Assembly: GCA_016808115.1 (NCBI GenBank)
Contig: JAEQBH010000193.1
Location: 4,030,001-4,094,000, forward strand
DNA length: 64,000 bases
Origin: Tetrastigma voinierianum
Taxonomy: Eukaryota > Streptophyta > Magnoliopsida > Vitales > Vitaceae
Direction: 5' to 3'
Numbering within the stretch: position 1 is the first letter of the stretch; every line of letters starts with the position of its first letter. The translations under genes were made by a program, and so were the position numbers. Shown one piece after another: positions 33,076 to 43,830 of this stretch. Under the pieces are notes generated by a model. That model did not search any database. It saw only the letters and a program-made list of their open reading frames with translations, and was not told the origin of the DNA.

Positions 33076-35947
33076 TAGGGATGACAATTTCCTTCGAACC
33101 CGATAAAGAATTCGAATAAAAGAAGATATGAAGGAGCATTTTAAACCTAATTAAATATTCGAGTAATCGAGTTTGGAGATTTTCATATTCGAGGATGGGA
33201 CGGATCTGAGTATCATACCTGTAAAACCCGAAAAAAATCAAATTTTAGTTAAAAATGGCAAAATAGTAAATTGCCGCTACAGTATGGGTTGAAAACCTGG
33301 AAATTTTTTATATCTCAAATGATGAACAGATCATGGATTCGGCCTACAAATCTAGCTACCTGCATCGAATTGCGTTGAATTCCGAAACAGTCAGATTTTC
33401 ATGTTTTTCGGGGTGACGGGTGTCCAATGATTCCAAGGGACGACATTTTTACAAAATCTTGAAATTTAGGAAATAACTCGAAAGCAAGTCTATGGGAATA
33501 TGATTGAACTTGAGTTGAGACGGAATGAACTGCATCACGTAATCGACCGAGAAAAGGACACGTATATGACATGGGCCACGACATAAACTTAAACAAAAAG
33601 GGGAAAATGGAACAGAAAATCAGATTTTTTGCTGCTGTGTACGTGTGAGAGTGAGAGAAGAGAGAAAGAGGAGAGCCAAGGGCTTCTTTTTGTGATATAC
33701 GGAGTTCCGTCGATCGAAATTCTTCGGGCCAAGAACGAAAGTTCATCGCATTGATAAGGGCTATTTGTGGGTACAAAAAACACAGGATTTCACCTAGGAT
33801 CCAAACGAGGAGTTTGGGAAATTGAGGTTTCGGGTTTAGGAAGTGCCCACGAGGCTTCCTAACGGTTCTATCACGCTCCAAGATGTAGGGATTCTTCCTA
33901 CTTTGGTTTATTTTCCATTTTTGGGCTGGAAATTGTCGGATGTTTGAGTTGTTGTTGGGCGTCATTCGCCTAGGCGAGGACATGAGGCTTCCCTAGAAAG
34001 AAAGGGGTCTTCGCCTAAGCGAAGGGCGAGGGAGTGTCTCCGCCAGCAAGCACGCAGGATGTGCTTTGTGGTTTTCTCTCGTCCGCCTAGGTGATTCGCC
34101 AGCGCTCTAGGCGGAGCCTCGTGGATCGTGTTAAGGCTTGTGTTCACGGCCCGCTTAGTGGCCGTCGCGGCCCGGGATTTGTGATTGCTCAGGGTTTGCT
34201 TGGGGGCCATTGTATGACTTGTTTGAGAGTGTCATTGCTTCGATCAAGGAGTGACATGTTTGATATCAATATGTGTATTCTATCAGATTGACATGTGATG
34301 AATTTCTATAGCAAATGGCCATTACATGGCTTGATTTGGGCGCGGTGTGTCATTGATTGACATAAATGACATGTTGTATGTCATGCTGATATGAGTGCAT
34401 AATATATTGACATGAATGAATGATTTATGGAAGTCATATGCAGGACGTGGATTGTCCATGACACCAGTGAGTGGTGGATTGTGTTACATATGTAGCATTC
34501 ATTATACATAAAAGCATGACATAACATGCAATGGGTAAGCTTATACTGCATGTACGGGACATCGTGATTGAATGAGTTTGAGTGCATGGTTGAAAAATCA
34601 ACACTGCATTTGGAGATTGATTGGTTGGGCTCGGTTAAGTTGGACGAAGTCCAACAGAGTCATATGGTTGAATAAAGTGGTATAGAAAACTTGTGTCGAG
34701 TAACAACAAGAAGGGCTAGATTTTCCCTCGGGTGAAAGACTCGGATTGATTTAGACACTTCACTAAGTGAAAGTCCAAAAGTGTCTGGTTACGTGCAGAG
34801 TCCCGTGGTGAGACTCTCAAAACTCGCCCACAAAGACACATGGTTTTGAATATAAGAAGATCATTTGAAATGATGACATCCATAAAAGTTTTGGTTTATA
34901 AACAAACAACTTTTATTTCAAAGTGTTCATTAGATACGTTTCATCAATAACGGTTTATCACACATGGACTTTGCATTGTGTGATAGGAGTCGGTAAAGAC
35001 TCGAGTATGAGCTCAGAAAAGACTCTAAGTGGAGCCTGTATGACTCGGGCATGGCACGGATTGAGTCTTATCTCATTTCATGGCATGACATGTAGGATTC
35101 CATAGTAGAAATTCGTGTTTTTACTTGGAATGAATGAATTTATGGAACATGACTCACGTATGCACTTAAAGGGAGTATCAGATGAAATATTCTCTATCAA
35201 GTGGCTCACTATACGCAAACATTTTAGGTGTAGGTACATCTATGGACGACGCTTGTCTCAAGAAATCAAGAATTGTGAAGAACACCAACATGTGGCTTTG
35301 ATAACATTTTTTGTAAAACTTGGAACAATCTAGTTCCTAGATGTAATAATGGTAAAGAGAGCTGATCGAATTTACGACCGCTTTAAATGAATTTCCAATG
35401 ACGGAACTTAAATATGGATAAATGGATCCTAAATGGGACCTAACTGACGGTATCGAAGTTACTCGGTATCCATGTATTTGATACCACTTATATCAAAAAA
35501 CTTAGGTATACGATTACCCACAGAAGATTTCCGTCGACTATCGGGTCAACCAGACCCTTGAGTTTAGGGACACACCACCCTGGCCCTCGAATTAACAATT
35601 AGATTACCTATATAATATATATTTATTTATATTAAAAAGCCCTAAAGGTAAAAACATGCGAGATGTGAAAAATAATTTATTCATGAAATCACATCACAAT
35701 AATTCTTATTACTATTATATGAGAAATTATTTTTAATATTCATGATTTTCTAAACAATTTATTTCACAAATTGGGATATGGTATTTAGGTAGGGTATGGG
35801 TATTTGATCCTTTATGGATGTAAGAATGGAGATAAAAAATATAAATCCATGGGGATAGGGATAGAGATGGAGCTAGATAGAATAATAAAAAGTGGTGAGG
35901 ATCGAAAATCTAAAATTCTATCAAAATCCGACTGATTGCCATCCTTA
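33076..35947. mobile_element. hAT-like non-autonomous element, interrupted by a solo LTR
   Basis: The left end TAGGGATGACAAT (33,076-33,088) and the right end ATTGCCATCCTTA (35,935-35,947) are inverted copies with two mismatches. TAGGGATG-type ends are typical of plant hAT elements. Without the LTR inside (33,220-35,574) the element is about 0.5 kb and non-coding. The 8-bp flanks (GCCGTGGG and CTTGCAGG) do not match exactly, differing mainly by transitions, so the target duplication is not proven. Confidence 0.45.
33220..35574 (+). repeat. solo LTR of family E
   Basis: It begins TGTAAAACCCG and follows the E LTR (60,751 downward, reverse complement) through GCCGCTACAGTA, GGTTGAAAACCTGG, GTCCAACAGAGTCA (~34,650), GGTGAAAGACTCGG and TAACGGTTTATCAC (~34,946), ending near AGTTTAGGGACACA. 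About 2.35 kb. It is not joined to internal sequence. Flanks ATACC and CCACC are similar but not identical. It contains CGCCTAGGCG-type palindromes at 33,965-34,120. The 194-codon minus-strand open frame at 33,399-33,983 shows no known domain and is probably chance. Confidence 0.75.
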
Positions 35948-35955
35948 CTTGCAGG

Positions 35956-37961
35956 TCCTTTATATACTATTGCACCCCTAGTACAAATAGGAGTCTTATC
36001 CCCACTCTTAACTCAATGTCTCTCAAGCCACTCGTGTCCCTTTTCGACTAGGATCTCCTAAGCAAAATCATTACATGTCCCACTCGAATTACGGGACTTG
36101 ACGCTGCCTGCCTTGGAAAAGGGGGTGGAAATTTCTCCATTCTAATGATAGGGAACCAACGTTCAAAGTCCCCATAATAATTATCTTGTTCATAATAAAT
36201 AGAAAATAAGTTTATTCCATTTTGATAAAAAAAACTTAAACCCAAGTCAAGTCTATAACTTTATATTCCAAAAGTCATGTTTGGTTATATATCTAATAGA
36301 GAATTTGTTTGCATTTAAACAGTAATATTTTTTTTATATTTTTTATCAACGTGCTATTGATTGAAAAATACAATAAGATGAAAGCTTTTCAATGGGACTG
36401 AGATGACCCTAAGAGAGATGGAACACCAATAAAATTGGGTGATTGATAAATTGTTTGTTTGGGAAAAAAATTGATAAATTAGAAAGTATGATCAAAGAGT
36501 GTAAGATATAACAGGGTTCCAACAAAAGAAGTAAATTAGAAAATGGGAAACCACATTGGAAAAGGAAGCAAGTGGGGTTGGTTTAGATCACACCCGAAAA
36601 TCCGGCGAAAAAAAGGATGGATCAGTTGAGACAAGGAGTAGTATTGACGAAAGGTGAGGTATGGGGGCAGCCCATTTTGAGTCCATAACCATAACCATTC
36701 CTGCCAACTCCCGATGCATGATGGATTAATGCTCTAAAAATGGTAAGCAGTAACTACCCCTTATCTTCTTTCTTCTCCTCTTCTCAAGTTGTTGAAGTAT
36801 GGACAGGGACGTGGTGTAGCAAGCCTAACTGCAAATTCATCCTCTGGTTGCTATTATCAAGTAACCGTAAAGAAGCGATCGATGCAATTCTGAAATGTAC
36901 GTCATATCCAATAATCATGAAGGCATCATCCTCCTAGCTAACTTTTTAATCTTTTTTTTTAATATTTTTGAGGAAGCTAACTCTTTTATCTTCATAAGTA
37001 AACAAAGCTAGAAATCCAACTATGTATCTCTTTCCTCATTCCCCATTTTCTTCCTCCCTTCTCTTCTCCAGCTTGGATACTTGGCTTTGCTTTAGCATTA
37101 TTCATTTATTCATCTAACATCTTGCATGTGGGGACGAGATATTATGGTGCAGCCAAGGATGACTTGCCGAATAGATTAATCATTTTCTATTTGAGTTATA
37201 TATCATTTTCCGTTTGTTTTGTTTAATTCAAATGTCGATGGAGAAATAAATAATCGGCAAGTTGTGTTTGGCTACGCGTTTATCTTATATCCGCATGTTG
37301 GATCTGTGGATGATAAGAATTAAGATGTAGGCAGTCTGAAGATGGTGGAGACTTGGTAATGCATTTGAGTCGTTCTTGTCTAATTATTTATTCTCCCTTT
37401 TAATGCATTCATGAGGCTCTAGCTAAGTTGGTGTTCTTTTTTTGGTAAGGTTCAACAGGTAGGATTAGATCATGTGAATCATCACTGTTTATGCCTCTTG
37501 CCTTCGTCTATCCCTGGATCAGCAGCTGAGAAGTTCCTTACACTAAAAGTATTTCAGAAGTGGCTGAATAACTCTTTAATTCAAACTCCTTTATGTTTGG
37601 GAACAATTTTCAGAATTAGGAAGTTCCGGTTCTGTTTGATAGGTATTTTCAAATTTTTTTTTTGGGAATAATTTGTGAAAATTATTTTTGATATGTTAAG
37701 AACAAACATCAGTTTGGAAATTTGAAAGTTTTTAATATTTTTAAATATTCTTTAAAAATAATTTGTATATTTAGTGTTTTATTTTTAATCATTTTATATT
37801 TATTTGAAGAATTCTTTGTTAAGAATTATTCTAAAAAATAAGTGAAAACATCTTATTTTTCTATTCTTTAGAATAAAAAATAGAAAATAATTTTCTTCTA
37901 CTTTTCTATTAAAATTCTATAATCATCTATACAACTATTAGCTGTTTTACACTTTGTATGC
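35956..37961. other. intergenic DNA outside the LTR elements, no gene recognised
   Basis: No similarity to the transposons of this window. A CT-rich stretch (37,030-37,075) precedes several short frames, at 36,740-36,937 and 37,474-37,671, that I could not match to any family. They lack introns or motifs that would make them convincing. A promoter or non-coding RNA could lie here but nothing in the sequence proves it. Confidence 0.35.
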
Positions 37962-38239
37962 GGAAAATATCCCTTATATTTATCTTTTATTCCTTAAATA
38001 CTGATCTCCTACCATTTACATATTCCATTTTACATTATTTATTATATTGCATAAATAAAACAAATGTTTAACGTATTCACCCAATTTATTGTAATCCATT
38101 TACGTTTATATATTAATCTTCTTGGGTAGGCCAAGAGATTTCGAAATTGAAAGTTCAACGGACAACACATTTTGTTAACGATTCTTTGTTTATATTTATT
38201 TGCTGCAACTTTTACTGTATCTTTTTTCTCTATGTATGT

Positions 38240-38395
38240 ATTTGTTATTTTCAATGAAGAGGCCGCACATATGAGCGAGTTCTACGCTGATTCACTCGAG
38301 ATAGAGTTTCCGGCAAAGACTTCAACGCCAAACCGTGATGGAAATGTCGTTGACAGCTGAGATTGAAGAATTTTTCTCTATAGCTGTTTGGTTAA
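38240..38395 (+). pseudogene. possible KRP/ICK CDK-inhibitor exon fragment, copy 1
   Basis: After an acceptor-like TTTGTTATTTTCA the sequence reads EEAAHMSEFYADSLE and then, one frame over, MSLTAEIEEFFSIA (38,342-38,383). Plant CDK inhibitors of the KRP/ICK family have RETTP(C)S...DS(E) followed by PT..EIEEFF..AE, just before the C-terminal CDK-binding end. In copy 2 the first part reads GETTSMSEFYIDSPEM, closer to that pattern. The KRP C-terminal KYNFD...GRYEW motif is not clearly present. One frame shift is needed. The assignment is my inference from short motifs; chance similarity cannot be excluded. Confidence 0.35.
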
Positions 38396-38449
38396 ATGGA
38401 TTCAAAATTTGGTTCCCGTTTATTGGTATTCAAGATCATGTGTTTGTTA

Positions 38450-38600
38450 TTTTCAGTGGAGAGACCACTTCTATGAGCGAGTTTTACATCGATTCACCCG
38501 AGATGGTCTTCAATAAAGACTTTAGGGCCAAACCATGGCATAAAATGTACCATCAGACAAGAATTTTCCAGAGTTGCTCGGGTTAATTGATCCAAGACGG
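38450..38600 (+). pseudogene. possible KRP/ICK exon fragment, copy 2 (partial)
   Basis: TTTGTTATTTTCAG, a good splice acceptor, is followed by GETTSMSEFYIDSPEM and FRAKPW (to about 38,537). The second half of the exon (AEIEEFF) is replaced by diverged sequence here. It is the copy with the best ETT..S motif. It ends at the boundary of an unrelated insertion at 38,613. Confidence 0.35.
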
Positions 38601-38612
38601 CTCCCGCTTTAT

Positions 38613-39548
38613 CAGTCAGGGATGCAAGCCAGACCGCACACGATCTGTGTTTGCGTAAGCTCAAAATACGGCAGTAGCTTTGGGTCAAAATAGGTTACGA
38701 TTTAATTCTTGTATGATTTTCGTTAAAAAAGTAAATCTATGGTATATAAGGAAATGATTTAGAATATTAAGAAGAGGAACAAGATCTGGAAAGTTTCAAA
38801 TGGAAAATAAAAATCTGCTACGGGAAAGCTAGAGAAAAGATGAGATGGGCGAGGATAGCAGAAATGACAGAGCCACATTACCTAGTTAATCGAAACGATC
38901 CACACAAGATAGATGACGGTTTAAGGCGCCTACAATCAACTATGGACTCGTTGATTGATTAAGTCGACAAAGATCACACCAAGGAATCCACCCAGTATGA
39001 GAAGCCACGAACTCGTCCCCAAGGAATCCACCCAAGAGATAAAGAGAACAAGCAGTAACCCTTAAAATAAATCAAAAGAACTTGAACTCATCTTTCAAGA
39101 CTACATTATGAGGGTATATATAAATCCTATACTTTCTTAAATCAAATAAAACAACTTCATTTTAACTAGAAAAGAACCTTTCTAAATTACATAGTACACC
39201 TTAAAAGCAAACTCTTCTAAAATAAATAAAGCAAACTTTCTAAAATAAATAAAGCAAACTTTCTAAAATAAATAAAGCAAATCTTCCTAAAATAAATAAA
39301 GCAAACTTTCTAAAAGGGATAAAACAAAATCTTGGAGCAAATCTCATAGCAAATCTTTTTAAAATCAATATGGCAAACCCACATCAAAAATATTCCAAGT
39401 TCGACCACGTTTTTGCCTTCATACCTAAACGGCATTCCAAAAAGGAGTTTTCACATGTATTCAATGCGCTCTCGACCCTCCCCTAATCCAATTCTTCAAC
39501 AATTAGGCCGACCCCAACGTTTGGTGTGTTTATAGAAGCTCCTGCATC
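38613..39548. mobile_element. unclassified 0.94-kb insertion in the duplicated unit
   Basis: Comparison with the uninterrupted copies (TTTATTGGTATTCAAG at 38,424 and 40,475) shows that the third copy is split after CGCTTTAT (38,612) and resumes at CATTGGTATTCAAG (39,549). The insert has no recognisable terminal repeats or coding region. It contains GGAATCCACCCA twice (near 38,983 and 39,021) and the 23-bp tandem array listed next. The boundaries are certain to within a few bases, but the nature of the insert is unknown. Confidence 0.5.
39205..39328 (+). repeat. 23-bp tandem repeat
   Basis: Five units of AAAGCAAACTTTCTAAAAT followed by AAAT, with small variants (TCTTC, TCTTCC, GGGATAA). It lies inside the unclassified insertion. 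AT-rich and non-coding. Confidence 0.9.
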
Positions 39549-39837
39549 ATTGGTATTCAAGATCATACATATATAGCTTTTCTTTTTAATTATTGTTTCC
39601 ATATCATTGCAGGTTTAAGCCTTTCGATTCCTTTACTAGACCTTGAAAATATCCCTTATATTTATCTTTTATTCCTTAAATACTCTCCTACCATTTACAT
39701 ATTTCATTTTACATATTATATATATTTATCTTTTATTCCTTAAATACTGATCTCCTACCATTTACATATTTTATTTTACGTAATTTATTATATTTCATAA
39801 ATAGAACAAATGTGTAACTTATCCACCGAATTTATTG

Positions 39838-40157
39838 GGGTTAAAGGCTATTTTTGCCCCTTACTCAATTGTCAACTTAGCTCCTCAACTAATTTTTTTA
39901 TAATAGTTTGGTAATCATAAAAATATGCCACCTTTATCAAACAATTTGATTTTTTTCTTTTTCGTATGAAAAGAATGATACAAATTATTAATTTTAAATG
40001 TATAAAAGTAAAAATGACAAAAATAAAAAATAAAAAAAAATTGAGGGGCTAATTTGATTACCGACTCATAGTTGAATAACATGAATGACAAAAAATTAGT
40101 TGAGAGATTAAATTGACACATGGGCAATAGTTGAGGGGCAAATATGCCCTTTAACCC
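39838..40157. mobile_element. Mutator-type MITE, 320 bp, with 9-bp target duplication
   Basis: Terminal inverted repeats start GGGTTAAAGGC and end GCCCTTTAACCC; with mismatches the pairing extends some 60 bp inward (TTTGCCCCT, CTCAACTAATTTTTT on both arms). It is flanked by identical 9-bp repeats AATTTATTG (39,829-39,837 and 40,158-40,166). A 9-bp duplication is characteristic of Mutator-like elements. The duplicated copy at 38,083-38,091 keeps the single uninterrupted AATTTATTG. The inside is AT-rich and non-coding. Confidence 0.85.
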
Positions 40158-40232
40158 AATTTATTGTAATCCATGGATTCTTCAGTAGGCTAAGGGATTT
40201 TGAAAATGAAAGTTCAACTGACAACACATTTA

Positions 40233-40236
<4 letters not shown>

Positions 40237-40300
<64 letters not shown>
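40237..40300. repeat. (TA)n microsatellite
   Basis: About 64 bp of pure TA in the second copy of the duplicated unit; the first copy has unrelated sequence at this place. Confidence 0.95.
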
Positions 40301-40304
<4 letters not shown>

Positions 40305-40315
40305 TGTGGATATGT

Positions 40316-40445
40316 ATTTGTTCTTTTCAATGGAGAGACCATTCCTATAAGATTCACCTGAGATAGTCTCCAATACAAACGTAAGGGCCAAACCATGGCG
40401 AAGATGTCGTTGGCAGCTAAGATCAAGAAAATTTTCTTCTTAGCT
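40316..40445 (+). pseudogene. possible KRP/ICK exon fragment, copy 3
   Basis: Same block again: TTTGTTCTTTTCA, GAGACCATTCC (the ETT position), FRAKPW-like codons and, shifted, KMSLAAKIKKIFF in place of MSLTAEIEEFF. The acidic Glu residues are lost through G-to-A changes, so this copy is more decayed. A short deletion and a stop are present. Confidence 0.3.
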
Positions 40446-40550
40446 GTTTAGTTAATTGGATCCAAGAATTGGTTCCTGTTTTATTGGTATTCAAGGTTAT
40501 GCATATAGCTTTTCTTTTTTATTATTATTTTTAGATCATTGTAGGTTTAA

Positions 40551-40906
40551 TGTGATGCCCCAAAATCTGAGGGTCCGTCACCAACCACAACACACTAAAA
40601 ATACTGCGGATATCGTGCGCCTCGATATCATTGACCGTCCAACCCATTCCATCGATTCGCGATTTACATTCACGAATATTTTATTTCAAACATATTACTA
40701 TGAGTTTAATTATAACCTCAGCTAAAAGTAGTATATTACAAAACTTGTTTGTCCAATACTTTTACAAAAAAGTTACAAAACCACAATCCGATTTCTTCAC
40801 AATTGCGGTCTCTAACGAGTCAGCTCCACTGTGTTTGCTCAAGACCAAATGTTATCCCATATGTATGAACTACGCCAGCAGAGAAACTTCCTACAGAGCA
40901 AGCATT
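40551..40906 (-). repeat. element E 3' LTR, terminal part
   Basis: The plus strand starts TGTGATGCCCCAAAATC, so the minus-strand LTR ends GATTTTGGGGCATCACA. It continues at 58,946 across element D. Together the two pieces give about 2.16 kb, near the length of the solo E LTR. Confidence 0.7.
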
Positions 40907-41869
40907 TGTAACACCCCAAAAAGGTTCCTAAAATTTTTATAATAAAAATTATTATATATTCCGTATAATTGAGCCAACTTGGTATTTTTCTCGAAATTTT
41001 TTTAATATTGATTAGATGATCATGAATCCGTAAATGAACCCAAGTGAAAAAGAGAAAATATAGAAATTGTAAAATGGGGACCCAAGGGTCAATTGTAAAT
41101 AAGTTTATATTGCCTAAGCGATATTGGGAGAAATAAATGAGTAAAAGGAAAAATCAAGGAAATGACATGTGGCATGTAGGAAAGAGGAGGAAGCTTCCTC
41201 CTTTTAAAAGTACGACAAGAGTGATCCATAAGAAAGAAAAAAATAGAGAAAAGGGAGTTAGAGAGAGAGGCTCCACCTTCTCTGTGATTTTCCGACGATC
41301 TAGACCATAAGTCTCCTGGGCTAAGCACGAAGGGAAGTCCTTCCTAGTACAAGAGCTACAAATAGAGACCTGAATCCCGGACTTTCGACAACCCATGAGA
41401 GAGGTCTTCCTACTTGGTCTTCTTCTACCCTAAGGATTGTTGGGTAGTTATCCGCCCAGTAAAGCTCTGGCTGCATTTTAAACCATGGGAAGCCGCCTAC
41501 ATTGTGGTAGCTGATGCAGCTACCGAACCTGTAGTTCTACTTCTTGGGGTACGAATTGAAGGGAAATTGGTAGCAGGCCCTCTAGTAATTGTAGCCACAT
41601 CAATTAGCTTGATGTTAGGCTTTGAATTTCTGATTTGGACCTCTGTAGACCAAGTTATAGTCCTTTTAATGAGGTCACCCAAGTAAATCTGGTCGGGTCA
41701 GCTTTGTCCAGCCAGTCAACTAGGCCGTACCTAGAACGGGTTTTTGGATCGAATAAAGAGAATTTGGTGCAAGTCCTTCTGTGAAATTGTAGCCACATCA
41801 ATGAACTTGATGTTAGCTTTTGAATTTCGACTTACTTCCGGACCGTTATGGTCTTTTTAATTCAACAAC

Positions 41870-42195
41870 CAAATGGGTCGCGGTCGCCAACCGAGGTCGC
41901 CAAACTGGTATCGCTAAAACAGTGGTCGCCAAACAAAGGTCGCCAAATGGCCGCCAAATAAAGGTTTCGCCAAACAAAGGGTCGCTAAACAGCTGGTCAC
42001 AACCGAGGTCGCCAACAAAGGGTCGCCAAACGTTGTCGGGCCAAATGCTGGTCGCCAAACAGCTGATCGCCAAACAAAGGGTCGCCAAACGCGCACGCCA
42101 AACAAAGGTCGCCCAACAAAGGGTCGCCCAACGCTGGTCGCCAAAGAGTGTCGGCCCAATCAAAGTACGCCCAACGCTGGGTCGCCAACGCAGCC
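41870..42195 (+). repeat. 15-20 bp minisatellite in the D 5' LTR
   Basis: About fifteen or more degenerate units of GGTCGCCAAAC followed by AAAG, GCTG or similar. The corresponding place in the 3' LTR (56,270-56,680) carries a different variant based on GGTCGTCAAGCG, so the two LTRs of one element are not homogeneous here. Confidence 0.85.
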
Positions 42196-42218
42196 AGCCG
42201 CTTCAAACAGCTCATCAA

Positions 42219-42740
42219 AGTTGACTACGCATGACCTCCAACTTCGGAAGGTCATATCTCCTTCGTTTGAACTCCGATTTGAGTGTTCTTGGACTCTATG
42301 GAAAGCCCATGGAGTCAAGAATACATTCATATGCCTAAGGAGGATGTTATATGTCAGACCGAGGTGTTTGACTGAGCCGTCACTTCAAAGGTGCTCTCGT
42401 CGGCCTGTAGCCGCCTCATCAAAGTTGACTATTACGACCTCCAACTTCCTAAGGTCATATCTCCTTCGCTTGAACTCCGATTGGTGTTCTCTCTGACTCT
42501 AAGTAAAGCCCATTGAGTCAAGAATACATTAATATTCCTGAGGAGTGGCGAAGATGTCGGACTGAGGTGGTAGACGAGCTCGTCCAGTTTGGGTTCCGCT
42601 CACCGGGCCTGTGATTTGAACGTGATATGACCTCCAACTTCTAAGGTCATAACTCCTTCATCCAATCTAACTCCGATTCAGGATTCGCCGACTCTATGGA
42701 AAGCCCATTGAGCTCGGCGAATCCATCTATATATCTTATT
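42219..42740 (+). repeat. ~190-bp tandem repeat in the D 5' LTR, three units
   Basis: Each unit starts near TGACCTCCAACTT, has AGGTCATATCTCC and GACTCTATGGAAAGCCCA, and ends with a TCAGACCGAGGTG-like stretch. TGACCT and AGGTCA form an inverted repeat within the unit. The 3' LTR has four units (56,690-57,380). Confidence 0.85.
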
Positions 42741-43830
42741 GAAATTGAACTCATATTAAACTCCAAAATCAATCCTAACCAAAACTACTAGCAATAATAC
42801 CTAATAATATTACCTTTAATGGTTTTGGAATAGGGACCCACGAGGAGGAAAAGCCAAATCGAGATTGAGATTCCAAGGATTGGAATCAAAGTAAAAGATT
42901 TTGGGTTCGCTCAACTGAATCCTATTCTCGATTCAAGTTTTTTGCATGTTTGTTCTTGACTCTATTCTTATGTTAAGTATTTCAGTGAGTTAATGTTAAG
43001 AAATGAGTGCATGAATGAGTATATGAAATGAGGCGGAACGTATAAGAAATGAGTACATAGATTGAGTATATCCTTTGAAAAGAGAATGAAAGTGAATATG
43101 GAATTGAACTGTGATATTCAAACCGAATGAATCGGGATTGGAGTAAATGAATGTAAATGAATCGGACAATTTCGACATCTTGAATTGCATCACATATACC
43201 GACGAATCGCCTGACGGATGCACCAATCGACATCCGTCATGAAGGCATCCCGAAATTGTCCAATGTCCCACTTGGCGGATGCACCCACCAAAGATTTGGC
43301 ATGATGGCGTATGGCATTAAAGAAACGTCTCGACTGGCGATGCACCAATCGCATCCGCTATGATGGCATATGGCATTTATGATACCATGTCTGGTGCACC
43401 AAACGGCAATCCGCTATGATGGGAGACCGAATTGTTAAATGTGTAAGCACATTAATAATAGTACCGCGGGCGGGATTCATCAAAACTAATCCGGCCGGCG
43501 TGAATTGAATAGTCAAGTGAAATAACCAACATTGACGAGTGTAAATGTAGTGATTTTTATGTATATGCTTAAATCTCATAAATTAAATTGTGAAATGAAT
43601 TCGTTGCATGGAAATTGCATGATGTGATTTGCAAATTATTTAGAAATTGAAAGCATGTGAAAAATAAATAGCATGAGATTTGTTGAATTAATAGGCATAT
43701 TTAATGTTAAATTCATGCCGAGTTACATTGAATATTGTAATAGAATCAGATGTAACCACTAAGCATGAAAATGCTTAGCGATAGTTTTATCTATGCGCAG
43801 GTTCTCGAGTAGACAGAAGGAGATTAAGAT

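Larger units (their letters stand above)
37962..40545 (+). repeat. local direct duplication (about 0.6-0.7 kb unit, with insertions)
   Basis: A unit starting GAAAATATCCCTTATATTT occurs at 37,962 and again at 39,645. Both run through AATTTATTGTAATCCA, AGTTCAAC(G/T)GACAACACATTT and the exon-like blocks below. A partial third copy (38,440-38,612) lies between. Shared ends include ATTGGTATTCAAG(A/G)T(C/T)AT with ATAGCTTTTCTTTTT (39,550 and 40,480). The second copy has a MITE and a TA microsatellite; the partial copy has a ~0.94 kb insertion. A 62-bp piece is further duplicated at 39,656-39,780. Confidence 0.75.
40907..43830 (+). repeat. element D 5' LTR, first part
   Basis: It opens TGTAACACCCC and matches 55,301 onward. 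It holds a GGTCGCCAAAC minisatellite (41,870-42,195), three units of a ~190-bp repeat (42,219-42,740) and about four units of a ~60-bp repeat with GGATGCACCAATCG and ATGATGGCATATGGC (43,185-43,440). It ends in AAGAT, where element C begins. Open frames such as 41,414-41,686 and 41,820-42,224 are repeat artefacts. Confidence 0.85.

Noticed and set aside
33399..33983. 194-codon open frame on the minus strand
   Set aside because: It lies antisense in the solo E LTR, matches no family I know, and is not open in the other E LTR.
36740..36937. 65-codon frame with a Cys pair (TGTWCSKPNC)
   Set aside because: Considered as a small Cys-rich protein, but there is no signal peptide, no further cysteine pattern and no family match.
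41820..42224. 134-codon frame with repeated RQT and VAKQ segments
   Set aside because: It is the translation of the GGTCGCCAAAC minisatellite; all frames over the array are partly open.
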